A DNA stretch of 64,000 nt from Myxococcales bacterium (lineage in GTDB: Bacteria; Myxococcota_A; Polyangia; Haliangiales; Haliangiaceae). The stretch is taken from NCBI GenBank assembly GCA_947483555.1, contig CANKMW010000035.1:1-64000 (forward strand). The letters run 5' to 3'. This document shows positions 1 through 7,351 of this stretch, one piece after another. A program made the translations under genes and the position numbers. The notes under the pieces are model-generated. The model saw nothing but the letters and a program-made list of their open reading frames with translations, did not search any database and was not told the DNA's origin. The number at the start of each line of letters is the position of its first letter. The first letter of the stretch is position 1.

Positions 1-2
1 GC

Positions 3-695
3 TACGTGCTCGAGGGCCAGGTCGTTCACGAGGACTCGGCCGGCAACCGCGGCACGATCGGCGCCGGCGACGTGCAATGGATGACCGCGGGCGCCGGCAT
101 CGTGCACTCCGAGATGCCGTCGCCGGCACTTCGCGAGCGTGGCGGTCGCGTCCACGGCTTCCAGGTGTGGGTGAACCTGCCGGCGCGCCTCAAGATGACG
201 CGGCCGCGCTATCAGGAGGTCGGCGCGGCGCGGCTGCCGACCGCGGCGACCGCCGACGGACGGGCGCGCGTGACGATCATCGCTGGCGAGGCGCTGGGCG
301 CCCGCGCCGTCATCGACACCCACACCCCCATCGTCTACCAGGACTGGACGCTGGCCGCGAGCGCCGATGTCACCGTCGACGTGCCCGCCGACCACAACAC
401 GCTGGCCTATGTCTTCGCCGGCACCGCCCGGCTCGGCGATCGTGGTCCGGTGGTGGCGGCCGGGCAGATGGCGATCTTCGGCCCCGGTGACGTCGTGCGC
501 CTGCGCGGTCCCGACGACGCGGCTGGTGACCGCACGCCCGGCCGCCTGCTCTTGCTCGCCGGCCGGCCGCTCGGCGAGCCGGTCGCGCGTCACGGACCGT
601 TCGTGATGAACACCCGCGACGAGCTGCTCACCGCGTTCGCCGACTTCCAGTCAGGTCGGATGGGCGAGATCACGCGCACCGCCCTGCGCTCGTGA
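3..695 (+). CDS. Pirin family protein (5' end outside window)
   Basis: This is the C-terminal part of a pirin (bicupin). The reading frame is open to the left edge, so the true start lies upstream. The first visible residues (YVLEGQVVHEDSAG) match the middle of the N-terminal cupin. They are followed by the pirin signature around WMTAGAGIVHSEMP and by GFQVWVNLPA. The C-terminal pirin domain follows and ends at a TGA. Pirins are iron-binding cupins; some act as quercetin 2,3-dioxygenases and others as redox-linked co-regulators. Which role applies here cannot be read from the fragment. The metal-binding histidines of the N-terminal cupin are partly outside the window. The next gene is convergent, with a gap of about 20 bases. 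Confidence 0.9.
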   Translation, partial: YVLEGQVVHEDSAGNRGTIGAGDVQWMTAGAGIVHSEMPSPALRERGGRVHGFQVWVNLPARLKMTRPRYQEVGAARLPTAATADGRARVTIIAGEALGARAVIDTHTPIVYQDWTLAASADVTVDVPADHNTLAYVFAGTARLGDRGPVVAAGQMAIFGPGDVVRLRGPDDAAGDRTPGRLLLLAGRPLGEPVARHGPFVMNTRDELLTAFADFQSGRMGEITRTALRS

Positions 696-713
696 CCACC
701 GGATCCGCCGCGG

Positions 714-1301
714 TCAGACCTTGGCCGCGGCCAGGTACGCCGGTCGTGCGCGCAGCCCGTTCATCCACGCTTCGACCCGCGGCCCGGCGGTGACCGCGCC
801 GGTGCGCAGCGCCAGGTTGACGACCGAGCCAACGTTGACGTCGGCGACCGTGAACCGAGCGCCGACCAGGTAGTCGCCGGTCAGCGCGCCCTCGAGCTGG
901 GTGACGTAGCGCGTGCAGCCGGCGCGGGCGGCGTCGACGTCGTCGGTGCTGCGCTGGTCGGCCGGCTTCATGGACTGGAACATGAACTTGAGCCCCTGGG
1001 GCTGGAAGTTGGTGGCCGCCCACGACGACCACTGATCGATGAGCGCCCACTCCTCGATCGAGGTCCCGCCCAGCTCTGGCTTGTACTTCTCGGCCAGATA
1101 CTGATTGATGGCCCACGACTCGAACAGCCGCAGGTCGCCATCGATGATGAACGGCACCGTGCCGGCCGGGTTGAGGGCCTTGAAGTCGGCAGGCACGTCT
1201 CGCGTGTTGACGACGATGTACTCGTAGGGGACCCCGACCTCCTCCAGCATCCACCGGGTCCGACCTGCACTCGACATGGGCGCACCGTAAAACGTGATCA
1301 T
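714..1301 (-). CDS. Glutathione S-transferase family protein
   Basis: A 195-residue protein with an N-terminal thioredoxin-like domain beginning MITFYGAPMSSAGRTRW. The cis-Pro loop (TVPFIID) and the gamma-glutamyl-binding ESWAINQYL segment are near residues 50-75, followed by an all-helical C-terminal domain. Family members conjugate or reduce substrates with glutathione in the cytoplasm; the substrate here is unknown. The ATG at 1301 is chosen because GGAGGG lies 4-5 bases upstream on this strand and the GST fold starts there; the frame could extend 17 residues further. A glutathione synthetase gene lies 36 kb away in the window, so glutathione chemistry is plausible in this organism. Confidence 0.9.
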   Translation of the reverse strand: MITFYGAPMSSAGRTRWMLEEVGVPYEYIVVNTRDVPADFKALNPAGTVPFIIDGDLRLFESWAINQYLAEKYKPELGGTSIEEWALIDQWSSWAATNFQPQGLKFMFQSMKPADQRSTDDVDAARAGCTRYVTQLEGALTGDYLVGARFTVADVNVGSVVNLALRTGAVTAGPRVEAWMNGLRARPAYLAAAKV

Positions 1302-1379
1302 TGTTGCCCTCCTCGGCGGTCGAGCCTGCACGATCGGTGATGAAAACGCCATTCAGCTCGGGTAGGTTCAGCGACTTCC

Positions 1380-2240
1380 ATGCGCTCCCTGTCCTGCTGC
1401 GTCCTGCTCCCGATCCTTGCCGTGCTCGCCGCGTGTGGCGCCAGCGCTGCCGCCGACGACGTGGCCGACGACATCGACGCCCGCGTCATCGATGCCCCGA
1501 CCAGCGACGCCACCGATCTGGATCTCTCCAAGGTCTACGGCCACAGCGGCCTGGTCCTCTACCGGCTCGACACCACGACGCTGTTGCCGGTCGAGATCGG
1601 CCCGTTCGCCAACACCGGGCCCCTGGGCATCCTCGACATCGCGATCGACCGCAACGATCGCATGCTCGGGATCACGCGTGACGACGTCTACACCATCAAC
1701 ATCAACACCGGCGCGGCGACGCGCTTGACGGCGTTCGCGGCCGGCACGCCCGACCTGACCAGCCTGGCGTTCGTGCCGGTCGATCTGAACAATCCCAACA
1801 GCGCCGAGCGCCTGGTGGCGGCCGCCGATGACGGCACGGTCCTCGAGATCAACCAGAGCAGTGGCGTCACGTCGATGCTCGGCTCCTACGGCACCGCCGC
1901 CGGCGGCATCATCAAGTCGAGCGGTGACATCGTCGCGGTCTCGGGCTTCGGCATCCTCGCCACCGTGACCATCGGCGATCCGGTCACCAACCCCGACTAC
2001 CTGGCCCAGATCAACCCGACGACGTGGGCGGCGACCCCGCTCACCACCGGCACCACCTACGACAAGATCTTCGGCCTCGGCTTCTGGAAGGGCAAGGTCT
2101 ACGGCTTCGTCGACCGCGACGCCCTGGGCGGAGCGATCATCGAGATCAACCCCACCACCGGCGCCGCGACCCCGGTCAACATGGGCACGATCCGCTGGTT
2201 CGGCGCTGGCGTCGCCACCGACGCCCCGATCATCGACTGA
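1380..2240 (+). CDS. Putative lipoprotein, beta-propeller-like
   Basis: A 286-residue secreted lipoprotein. The first 20 residues are a signal peptide ending in a lipobox (VLAACGAS), followed by an Asp/Ala-rich linker (DDVADDIDARVIDAPTSDA) typical of myxobacterial lipoproteins. The body contains repeated segments of the type LDIAIDRNDRMLGIT, LTSLAFVPVD and IFGLGFWKGKVYGF. These resemble blades of a beta-propeller that reads a value against a threshold, as in DUF4394-like proteins. No catalytic motif is visible, so the function is unknown; a cell-surface location is inferred from the lipobox. A strong hairpin follows the stop codon. Confidence 0.75.
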   Translation: MRSLSCCVLLPILAVLAACGASAAADDVADDIDARVIDAPTSDATDLDLSKVYGHSGLVLYRLDTTTLLPVEIGPFANTGPLGILDIAIDRNDRMLGITRDDVYTININTGAATRLTAFAAGTPDLTSLAFVPVDLNNPNSAERLVAAADDGTVLEINQSSGVTSMLGSYGTAAGGIIKSSGDIVAVSGFGILATVTIGDPVTNPDYLAQINPTTWAATPLTTGTTYDKIFGLGFWKGKVYGFVDRDALGGAIIEINPTTGAATPVNMGTIRWFGAGVATDAPIID

Positions 2241-2243
2241 CGC

Positions 2244-2275
2244 AACAGGTGTCGATCAACGCATCGACACCCGTT
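2244..2275. terminator. Hairpin after the lipoprotein gene
   Basis: Two 13-base arms at 2244-2256 and 2263-2275 pair with a single A-C mismatch around a 6-base loop, starting 4 bases after the stop of the lipoprotein gene. There is no T-run, so it may act as a Rho-independent-like stop or as an mRNA-stabilising stem. It is the first of several dyads in this interval. Confidence 0.5.
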
Positions 2276-2281
2276 GTCGAT

Positions 2282-2405
2282 CGGCTTGCCGGCAAGCCGG
2301 CAGCGCCTGTACGGATCGTCGCTCGAAGACTCGCGCCTTCCGACGTATCGAACAACGCCGCAGCGGCATTGTTCGACCGGTCTTCAGTCGCTGGCGACGA
2401 TCCGT
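2282..2405. repeat. Cluster of nested inverted repeats
   Basis: The interval between two convergent genes is almost wholly dyad sequence. It holds an 18-base perfect palindrome at 2282-2299 (CGGCTTGCC and its complement). It also holds a 12-base-arm stem with one G-T pair at 2349-2360/2364-2375. Outer arms near 2312-2321 and 2396-2405 (CGGATCGTCG and its complement) enclose the second stem. The outer right arm runs into the last codons of the CBS gene. The pattern looks like a palindromic repeat unit or a bidirectional terminator; copies elsewhere in the genome cannot be checked here. Confidence 0.5.
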
Positions 2406-3166
2406 GCGAAATCGAGGCCGCTGAGGACGCCGACGGCCTCGCGCTGGCGGCAGGCGACGACGCGGCGGACGTCGAGGCGGGCGGCGTGGGCGGCGGCGCG
2501 GAAGAGGCGGGTGGAGTCGGGCAGGCAGATCACGGCCTGATCGAAGACGTCGTCGACGCGCGTGTCGCGGGGCAGGTCGCGCGCGGCCATGGCCTCGCTC
2601 TGGGTGAAGACGCCGACCGGCCAGCCGTCCTCGAGCACGATCAGGCCGGTGACATGGTCGAGCTCCAGACGCTCGGTGGCGAGCGACAGCGGGTCGGTGG
2701 TGTCGACCGAGAAGATCGGCGACGACATCACCTCGGCGAGCGGGGTCTCGAGCCGGGCGTCGCGGACCGCGGCCGCCAGATCCAGCGTGCTCAGCACGCC
2801 GATCACCGCGCCCGACTCGACGACGAACACGCGATGGACCCGGGCGTCGTGCATGATGCGGGCGGCCTCGGCGAGCGGCAGGTGCGGCGCCACGACGAGC
2901 GGATTCCGCTTCATGACCTCGCCGACGCGCAGATCGGGGACCGTCAGCGAGGTTGGTCGGCGGCCGGTGCCGGCGTTGAGCCGCCCGACATGCAGCAGGT
3001 CGGTGCGTGAGATCACGCCGATCAGCGTGCCGTGCTGCACGACCGGGACCGCGGAGATGTTGACGCGCTCGAGAGCGCGCACGACGCTCGGCAGCAGGGC
3101 GTCGGGCGAGACCGCCTCGACCTCGCGGGTCATGTAGTCGGCGACGGGCTGGCTGAAGCGGGGCAT
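2384..3166 (-). CDS. Four-CBS-domain protein
   Basis: A 260-residue protein made of four consecutive CBS motifs, each opening with a V-x-D/E-x-M/F pattern. They start near residues 8 (VADYMTREV), 82 (VGEVMKRNP), 146 (LAEVMSSP) and 208 (VDDVFDQAV). Typical CBS endings such as LIGVISRTDLL and VIGVLSTLDLA are present. Tandem CBS pairs bind adenosine nucleotides and gate the activity of partner proteins. No fused enzyme or transporter domain is present, so this is a stand-alone nucleotide or energy sensor in the cytoplasm. The ATG at 3166 is preferred because the first CBS motif follows at once and the upstream extension is Arg-rich. Confidence 0.88.
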   Translation of the reverse strand: MPRFSQPVADYMTREVEAVSPDALLPSVVRALERVNISAVPVVQHGTLIGVISRTDLLHVGRLNAGTGRRPTSLTVPDLRVGEVMKRNPLVVAPHLPLAEAARIMHDARVHRVFVVESGAVIGVLSTLDLAAAVRDARLETPLAEVMSSPIFSVDTTDPLSLATERLELDHVTGLIVLEDGWPVGVFTQSEAMAARDLPRDTRVDDVFDQAVICLPDSTRLFRAAAHAARLDVRRVVACRQREAVGVLSGLDFARIVASD

Positions 3167-3278
3167 GAACCGGTGAGATGCACGAGGCTCGCCAGCGCGT
3201 CGGCCTCGTCGCGCCCTCGTACCGCGCACGGTTTGCGCGACGGCCGGTAGCGACGCGCATTGCCGTCGCCACGGCCGG

Positions 3279-4898
3279 TCAAGGCCTCGGGCTGGCTGAC
3301 TGCTCGAGCAGGTCCTGGAGGTCGACGCCGTGGTGAGCGCAGTGCTTCACGCCCTCGCGATGCGAGTCTGTCAGCCGGCCGTCGCGACGGTTCAGCTTGC
3401 GGAACGCAGCGCGCGCGCCGGCCTCGTCGCCGAGCCGGCAGGACATGGCCAGGTCGACGCTGTGAGGCTCGTCGCTGCCCATCCGCCTGGCCAGGGGCGC
3501 CGCGGCGCGGGCCAGCTCCCGGGCACGGCGTGGGTCGCCGTCCCCGGCGGCGGCGACGAACTGGGTGCGGAGGGCATTGTAGCGCTCGTTGATCTGCGCG
3601 ACATCGAGCCCGGCCAGCGGATCGTCGCCCGTCCCGGGCGGGCGTCGCGCGCTGTCGGCGTCGTGCGTGCCGCCGGCGTCGCGCGCGACGGTTGTGATGC
3701 CGGCGTCGGCGGCGGTGCCGGGCGTCGCGATCCGCGGCGCCGCGTCGATGGCCAGCGCCGGGCCCGGGGCGTTCGCATCGGGCGCCATCGCCGTCGCCGC
3801 GACCGGCCCCGGCGCCATCGCCGTCGCCGCGACCGGCGCCATCGCCGTCGCCGCAACCGGCTCGACCGGCTCGGACCCGGGGTCGCCGCCATCGCGCCGC
3901 GACCAGCCCATGATGACCACGCCGGCCACCGCGACCGCGACGATGGCCGCGACGATGGCGAACACCACACGCCGGCGCCGACCGGGTGACGGCGGTGTCA
4001 GCGCTGCCAGCACCGCCGCCATCGACGGGAAGCGGGCGGCCGGATCGCGAGCCATGCCGCGGACCAGGACCGCGTGCAACCACGCCGGCACCGGTCGTAG
4101 CGGCGGCGGCACGCCGTCGGCGATGGCGGTGGCGATCGCTGCCGAGGTCCGACCTGGAAACGGCCGGCGGCCGTGGAGCGCCTCGTAGAACGCGGCGCAG
4201 AAGCTGAACTGATCGCCACGGGCGGCGGACGCCTCGCCGATCAGCCGCTCGGGTGGCATGTACGCGGGGGTGCCGATCGGGCCCGCGGTCGTGGTCGCGG
4301 TCACGGCCGGCGCCAGCTCGTGACGCGCGTGAGCGACCCCGAAGTCGGCGATCCGGGGCCGACCGTCGTCACCGAGGAGGATGTTGCTCGGCTTGATGTC
4401 GCGGTGGACCAGGCCCGCCTCGTGGGCCGCCGCCAGCCCGGTCGCGATGTCGCGGAACACCCGCACCACCTCTTGCCACGGGTGGGCGGTCGCGATCCAG
4501 GTCGAGAGCGGCACGCCCCGGACCAGCTCCATCGCCACGTAGACGCGGCCGTTGCGGACTCCGACGTCGTGGACCGCGACCACGTTGGGGTGCGAGAGCC
4601 GCGCCATGGCGCGCGCCTCCTCCACCAATCGATCCTGGGGCTCGCCGGGTGGATAGCGGTCATCGAGCACCTTCACCGCGACGTGGCGGTCGAGCGACTC
4701 GTCACGCGCCAGCCACACCACGCCCATCCCGCCGCGGCCCAGCTCCTCGATCAGCGTGTACCGATCACCCAGCGGCGGCGCCGAGCTCGCCGCTGCCGCC
4801 CCGGCGGTGGGCGCCGCGCTGGCGTCGGCGCCGCCGTCGTCGCGCGTCGATGGCGTCCTCGTCGTCCTGCCGCCGGCCGGTCGTCGCGCCACCACCGC
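3279..4898 (-). CDS. Membrane-anchored Ser/Thr protein kinase
   Basis: A PknB-type kinase of about 539 residues if started at the GTG at 4898. The kinase domain shows the glycine loop (ELGRGGMGVVW), VAVKVL lysine, catalytic HRDIKPSN, DFG (IADFGVAHA) and GTPAYMPPE activation segment. A transmembrane helix (VVFAIVAAIVAVAVAGVVIMG) follows, then an Ala/Pro linker containing three VAATAMAP units and a helical C-terminal domain outside the membrane. The kinase should phosphorylate Ser/Thr in the cytoplasm and sense through the extracytoplasmic part. The start is uncertain: the frame stays open to 5057, but the upstream part contains a duplicated piece of another gene's 3' end and has no family resemblance. 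Confidence 0.88.
   Translation of the reverse strand, partial: AVVARRPAGGRTTRTPSTRDDGGADASAAPTAGAAAASSAPPLGDRYTLIEELGRGGMGVVWLARDESLDRHVAVKVLDDRYPPGEPQDRLVEEARAMARLSHPNVVAVHDVGVRNGRVYVAMELVRGVPLSTWIATAHPWQEVVRVFRDIATGLAAAHEAGLVHRDIKPSNILLGDDGRPRIADFGVAHARHELAPAVTATTTAGPIGTPAYMPPERLIGEASAARGDQFSFCAAFYEALHGRRPFPGRTSAAIATAIADGVPPPLRPVPAWLHAVLVRGMARDPAARFPSMAAVLAALTPPSPGRRRRVVFAIVAAIVAVAVAGVVIMGWSRRDGGDPGSEPVEPVAATAMAPVAATAMAPGPVAATAMAPDANAPGPALAIDAAPRIATPGTAADAGITTVARDAGGTHDADSARRPPGTGDDPLAGLDVAQINERYNALRTQFVAAAGDGDPRRARELARAAAPLARRMGSDEPHSVDLAMSCRLGDEAGARAAFRKLNRRDGRLTDSHREGVKHCAHHGVDLQDLLEQSASPRP
3784..3863. repeat. Short tandem repeat in the kinase linker
   Basis: Three near-identical units of about 24-27 bases (core GCCATCGCCGTCGCCGCGAC) encode the repeated residues VAATAMAP in the linker after the transmembrane helix. 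Near-identity at the DNA level suggests recent expansion; the number of units may vary between strains. Confidence 0.7.
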
Positions 4899-4922
4899 CG
4901 GATGATACCGCGCCCCTGCGCC

Positions 4923-4959
4923 GTCAGCGAACGTCGGCGTCCGGTGGCAGCGTGATGGC
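4923..4959 (-). repeat. 37-base duplicate of the phoD-like gene 3' end
   Basis: These 37 bases are identical to 7315-7351, which encode the last residues (AITLPPDADVR and stop) of the PhoD-like gene. The orientation is the same. The match stops abruptly on both sides, consistent with a small duplication, a recombination scar, or the tail of a lost paralogue. It falls in the possible extended N-terminus of the kinase gene, which argues against the longest kinase start. Confidence 0.8.
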
Positions 4960-5157
4960 CCGCCTGATGCGGTACCGTCTGGTCGCATGGCGAACGCGGC
5001 GGTGGCGCGGAGGCGCGGGAACACGCTCAACGTCTTCGCGTGCGGGAGCTGCCGCACCCAGAGCGTGGTGCGGCAGAGCAGGCGAACGCAGTGCGAGCGG
5101 GGGAACCTCGCCGAGACGCCGTGCTCGGAACTCGCCGGCCCACCCGATCGTGATCAG

Positions 5158-5290
5158 GCCTTCTTCTTCTTCGGTTTCGTGGCCGCGAGCAGCGCGTCGT
5201 GGTTCGTCAGCCGGTAGTGCTTCGAGGTCTCTTTATCGATGAACCACAGTAGCCGTCTCGGTCGGTCACAGCGGGGCGGGGTGGGGACAG
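5158..5290 (-). pseudogene. Possible 3' remnant of an unidentified gene
   Basis: Reading leftwards, the frame ends at 5158 with the residues WFIDKETSKHYRLTNHDALL, a short Ala/Thr/Pro stretch and KPKKKKA. The Lys-rich tail uses AAA and AAG codons and the composition is protein-like. However, the frame extends upstream without ATG, GTG or TTG until it becomes Pro/Arg-rich nonsense. I do not recognise the family. The simplest reading is the 3' end of a truncated gene; a small gene with an unusual start cannot be excluded. Confidence 0.3.
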
Positions 5291-5435
5291 CCGTCGACGG
5301 CGCCGCCGGCGTTGACCCGGTCATCGGCGCCGCCGTCGAGCAACGCGCCGGCGATCAGGCCCTCGCGCTCAAGATGGTCCAGAGCATCGAGCTTCTCGAG
5401 CAGCTCGACGACCGGGGCGGCGGCGGCGGCGGCCG

Positions 5436-7004
5436 CTAGCTCACGGCCCGTTCCGAACCCGCGGGCGCCGTGACGAGATCGCGCTGGGTCGCCTGCTCGG
5501 CGCGCACGGCATCGAGCGCGCGGCGCAGTCGCGGCAGCACGTCCTCGTTGGTGTAACGGATCAGGTGCTCGCCCCAGACCGCGTGGACGATCGCCCAGCT
5601 GACCTCGGCGCGGGACCGGCGCAGCGCCGGCCCGACCAGCCGCCAGAACATGGCCCGACGCGGGCCGACCACACCGAGCGACCAGAACGCTCGGGCCGCG
5701 ATCGCGAGGTCGCCGCGCCGCCGCCGCGACCGGTCGGCCCGGCCCGGCGATCCGGCCAGGACCGCCCGGCAGCGGCGTTCGAACGACGCCGGCGTGTACA
5801 GCTCGGCGAGGAGCGCGGCGTATCCGGCCAGCAGGGTCGCCTCGTCCATCACCGGCTCGAAGTTGGGCCGATCGAACTGGTCGCCGGCAGACGCTCGCCG
5901 CAGCCGGCCGGCGGCCTCGAGCCGCCGCCACAGGGGGGTGCCGGGCGATGCGGTCAGCATGCCGACCATCGCGAGCGGGATCGGGGCGTCGCGCAAGAAC
6001 TCGAGCATGGCCGCGAACGCCCCGCGATCGTCGCTGTCGAAGCCGACGATGAACCCACCCATCACCTCGAGCCCGGCCGCGGTGATGGTCGCGACCGCCT
6101 GGCCAAGGTCGACGCGGAGGTTCTGCATCTTGCCGACCTCGCGCAGCGCGGTCGGCGACGGCGTCTCGATGCCGACGAACACGGCGGTGAAGCCGGCGTC
6201 GACCATGGCCGCGAGCAACCCCTCCTCGCGGGCAAGGTTGACGCTGGCCTCGGTGTAGAGCTCGAACGGCCGCCCGCGCCGCACCTGCCATGCGGAGATC
6301 TCGGGCAGGAGCCGGCGTGCCTCACGAAGGTTGCCGATGAAGTTGTCGTCGACGACGAACACGGTGCCCCGCCAGCCCAGCCGGTGCAGCTCGTCGAGCT
6401 CCGCCACCACCGCGGTGGTCGACTTGACCCGCGGCGCCCGGCCGAAGATCGCCACGACGTCGCAGAACTCACATGCGTACGGGCAGCCACGCGAGGTCTG
6501 GACCGCCATCGAGGAGTAGTGATCGCGGCGCAACAGGTCGAAGCGCGGGACCGGGGTCGCGGTCAGCGTCGGGAACGGGGCGACCGGGATCCGCGCCGAG
6601 CCGCGTCCCTCGATCGCGGCGGCCAGCTCGGCAGCCCGGCCCTCGACCTCGCCCTGGAAGACCACGTCGGCGTCGCCAAACAGCTCGGGCGTGGTGGTCG
6701 CCGCCGGGCCACCGACCACCGTGCGGCGGCCGAGCCTGCGCGCCCGCCGCAGGATGTCTTGCATCGACGGCGCCTGGATCAACATGCCACCGACCAGCAC
6801 GACGTCGGCCCAGCGCAGATCGTCGTCGGTCAGCGGCTCGACGTTGACGTCGACCAGGCGAGGAGTCCACGCCGCCGGCAACAGCGCGGCGACGGTGCAC
6901 AGGCCCAGCGGCGGCAGCGTCGCCTGCTTGCCGGTGATGGGGAGCGCGTACTGGAAGCCCCAGTAGCTCGGCGGGAACCTGGCGTGGACCAGCAAGATGC
7001 GCAT
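5436..7004 (-). CDS. B12-binding radical SAM protein (DUF4070-type)
   Basis: A 522-residue enzyme. The N-terminal cobalamin-binding (Rossmann) domain covers about residues 1-140, with VLVGGMLIQAP and TVVGGPAATTTPE. The radical SAM core has the cluster motif CPYACEFC near residue 178 and the conserved VFVVDDNFIGN and AVFVGIETPSP segments. A C-terminal DUF4070-like region contains ELYTPASFERRCRA. Relatives include hopanoid C-2 methylase HpnP and other B12-dependent methylases, but the substrate cannot be assigned. The opening WGFQYALPITGK is typical of the group. The ATG at 7004 is used; a GTG three codons earlier is possible. A coding-like SHOCT tail lies in another frame just after the stop. 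Confidence 0.88.
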   Translation of the reverse strand: MRILLVHARFPPSYWGFQYALPITGKQATLPPLGLCTVAALLPAAWTPRLVDVNVEPLTDDDLRWADVVLVGGMLIQAPSMQDILRRARRLGRRTVVGGPAATTTPELFGDADVVFQGEVEGRAAELAAAIEGRGSARIPVAPFPTLTATPVPRFDLLRRDHYSSMAVQTSRGCPYACEFCDVVAIFGRAPRVKSTTAVVAELDELHRLGWRGTVFVVDDNFIGNLREARRLLPEISAWQVRRGRPFELYTEASVNLAREEGLLAAMVDAGFTAVFVGIETPSPTALREVGKMQNLRVDLGQAVATITAAGLEVMGGFIVGFDSDDRGAFAAMLEFLRDAPIPLAMVGMLTASPGTPLWRRLEAAGRLRRASAGDQFDRPNFEPVMDEATLLAGYAALLAELYTPASFERRCRAVLAGSPGRADRSRRRRGDLAIAARAFWSLGVVGPRRAMFWRLVGPALRRSRAEVSWAIVHAVWGEHLIRYTNEDVLPRLRRALDAVRAEQATQRDLVTAPAGSERAVS

Positions 7005-7315
7005 GCGGCGCACGGTAGGGCCGACCTCGTCATCGCGCCGTCAGCACCTCCTCAGGAGCTGCCCATCATCGGACTTGACCATGGTCAACGACGGCGAGCG
7101 GGTGGCCGTCAACGGTCAGGATCCGTTCAGCGCTCGGGTTGCTGCAAGGCCAGGCCACGGGTCTCGATCAGCCGTGAATCGGCGAGCGCGGCCGTGCGAT
7201 GCGGCATGATCGCCTGGTAGGCGGCGCATCCGTGGCTGCGTCCTCCGGAACCGAGGCATCGGCGCCCACGACCGCCGACAGCACGAGACCTCCGACCATG
7301 ATCTGGAACGGCTGG
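7005..7315. other. Intergenic interval, no convincing gene
   Basis: No supported gene is seen here. Visible structure includes a 14-base perfect palindrome at 7075-7088. A leftward frame contains a membrane-like stretch (MVGGLVLSAVVGADASVPE) but has no lipobox or convincing ribosome site and turns Arg-rich. The interval separates two leftward genes, so it should hold the promoter of the radical SAM gene. Confidence 0.4.
7075..7088. promoter_or_regulatory. 14-base palindrome upstream of the radical SAM gene
   Basis: TTGACCATGGTCAA is a perfect 14-base palindrome about 70 bases upstream of the radical SAM start on the opposite strand. Its size and position suit a dimeric repressor site. No cognate regulator is adjacent, so the role is only inferred. 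Confidence 0.35.
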
Positions 7316-7351
7316 TCAGCGAACGTCGGCGTCCGGTGGCAGCGTGATGGC
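7315..7351 (-). repeat. Source copy of the 37-base duplication
   Basis: This is the 3' end of the PhoD-like gene, including its TGA stop; an identical 37-base copy is at 4923-4959. Because this copy is embedded in an intact gene, it is probably the original. Confidence 0.8.

Larger units (their letters stand above)
4899..5435. other. Gene-poor interval with gene fragments
   Basis: No complete gene is supported across these 537 bases. It contains (i) the 37-base copy of the phoD-like 3' end at 4923-4959. It contains (ii) a leftward frame ending at 5158 whose last residues (HYRLTNHDALLA then KPKKKKA) look coding but which has no start codon. It contains (iii) a leftward frame just beyond the radical SAM stop (about 5266-5435) encoding a SHOCT-like helix (ELLEKLDALDHLEREGLI), also without a start. 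A rightward 76-residue frame at 4987-5217 has no ribosome-binding site or family resemblance. The interval looks like decayed or rearranged sequence. Confidence 0.5.

Noticed and set aside
24..695. Alternative start inside the pirin fragment.
   Set aside because: The frame is continuous with the left edge and the visible N-terminus is the middle of the cupin, so the gene is truncated by the window rather than starting here.
4987..5217. Rightward 76-residue frame with two Cys pairs (FACGSC, TQCERG, TPCSEL).
   Set aside because: No ribosome-binding site, no coherent fold, and it overlaps better-supported leftward coding fragments.
7168..7315. Leftward frame with a hydrophobic stretch (MVGGLVLSAVVGADAS) considered as a small lipoprotein.
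   Set aside because: No lipobox Cys, no ribosome site, and it degenerates into Arg/Ser-rich sequence before its stop.
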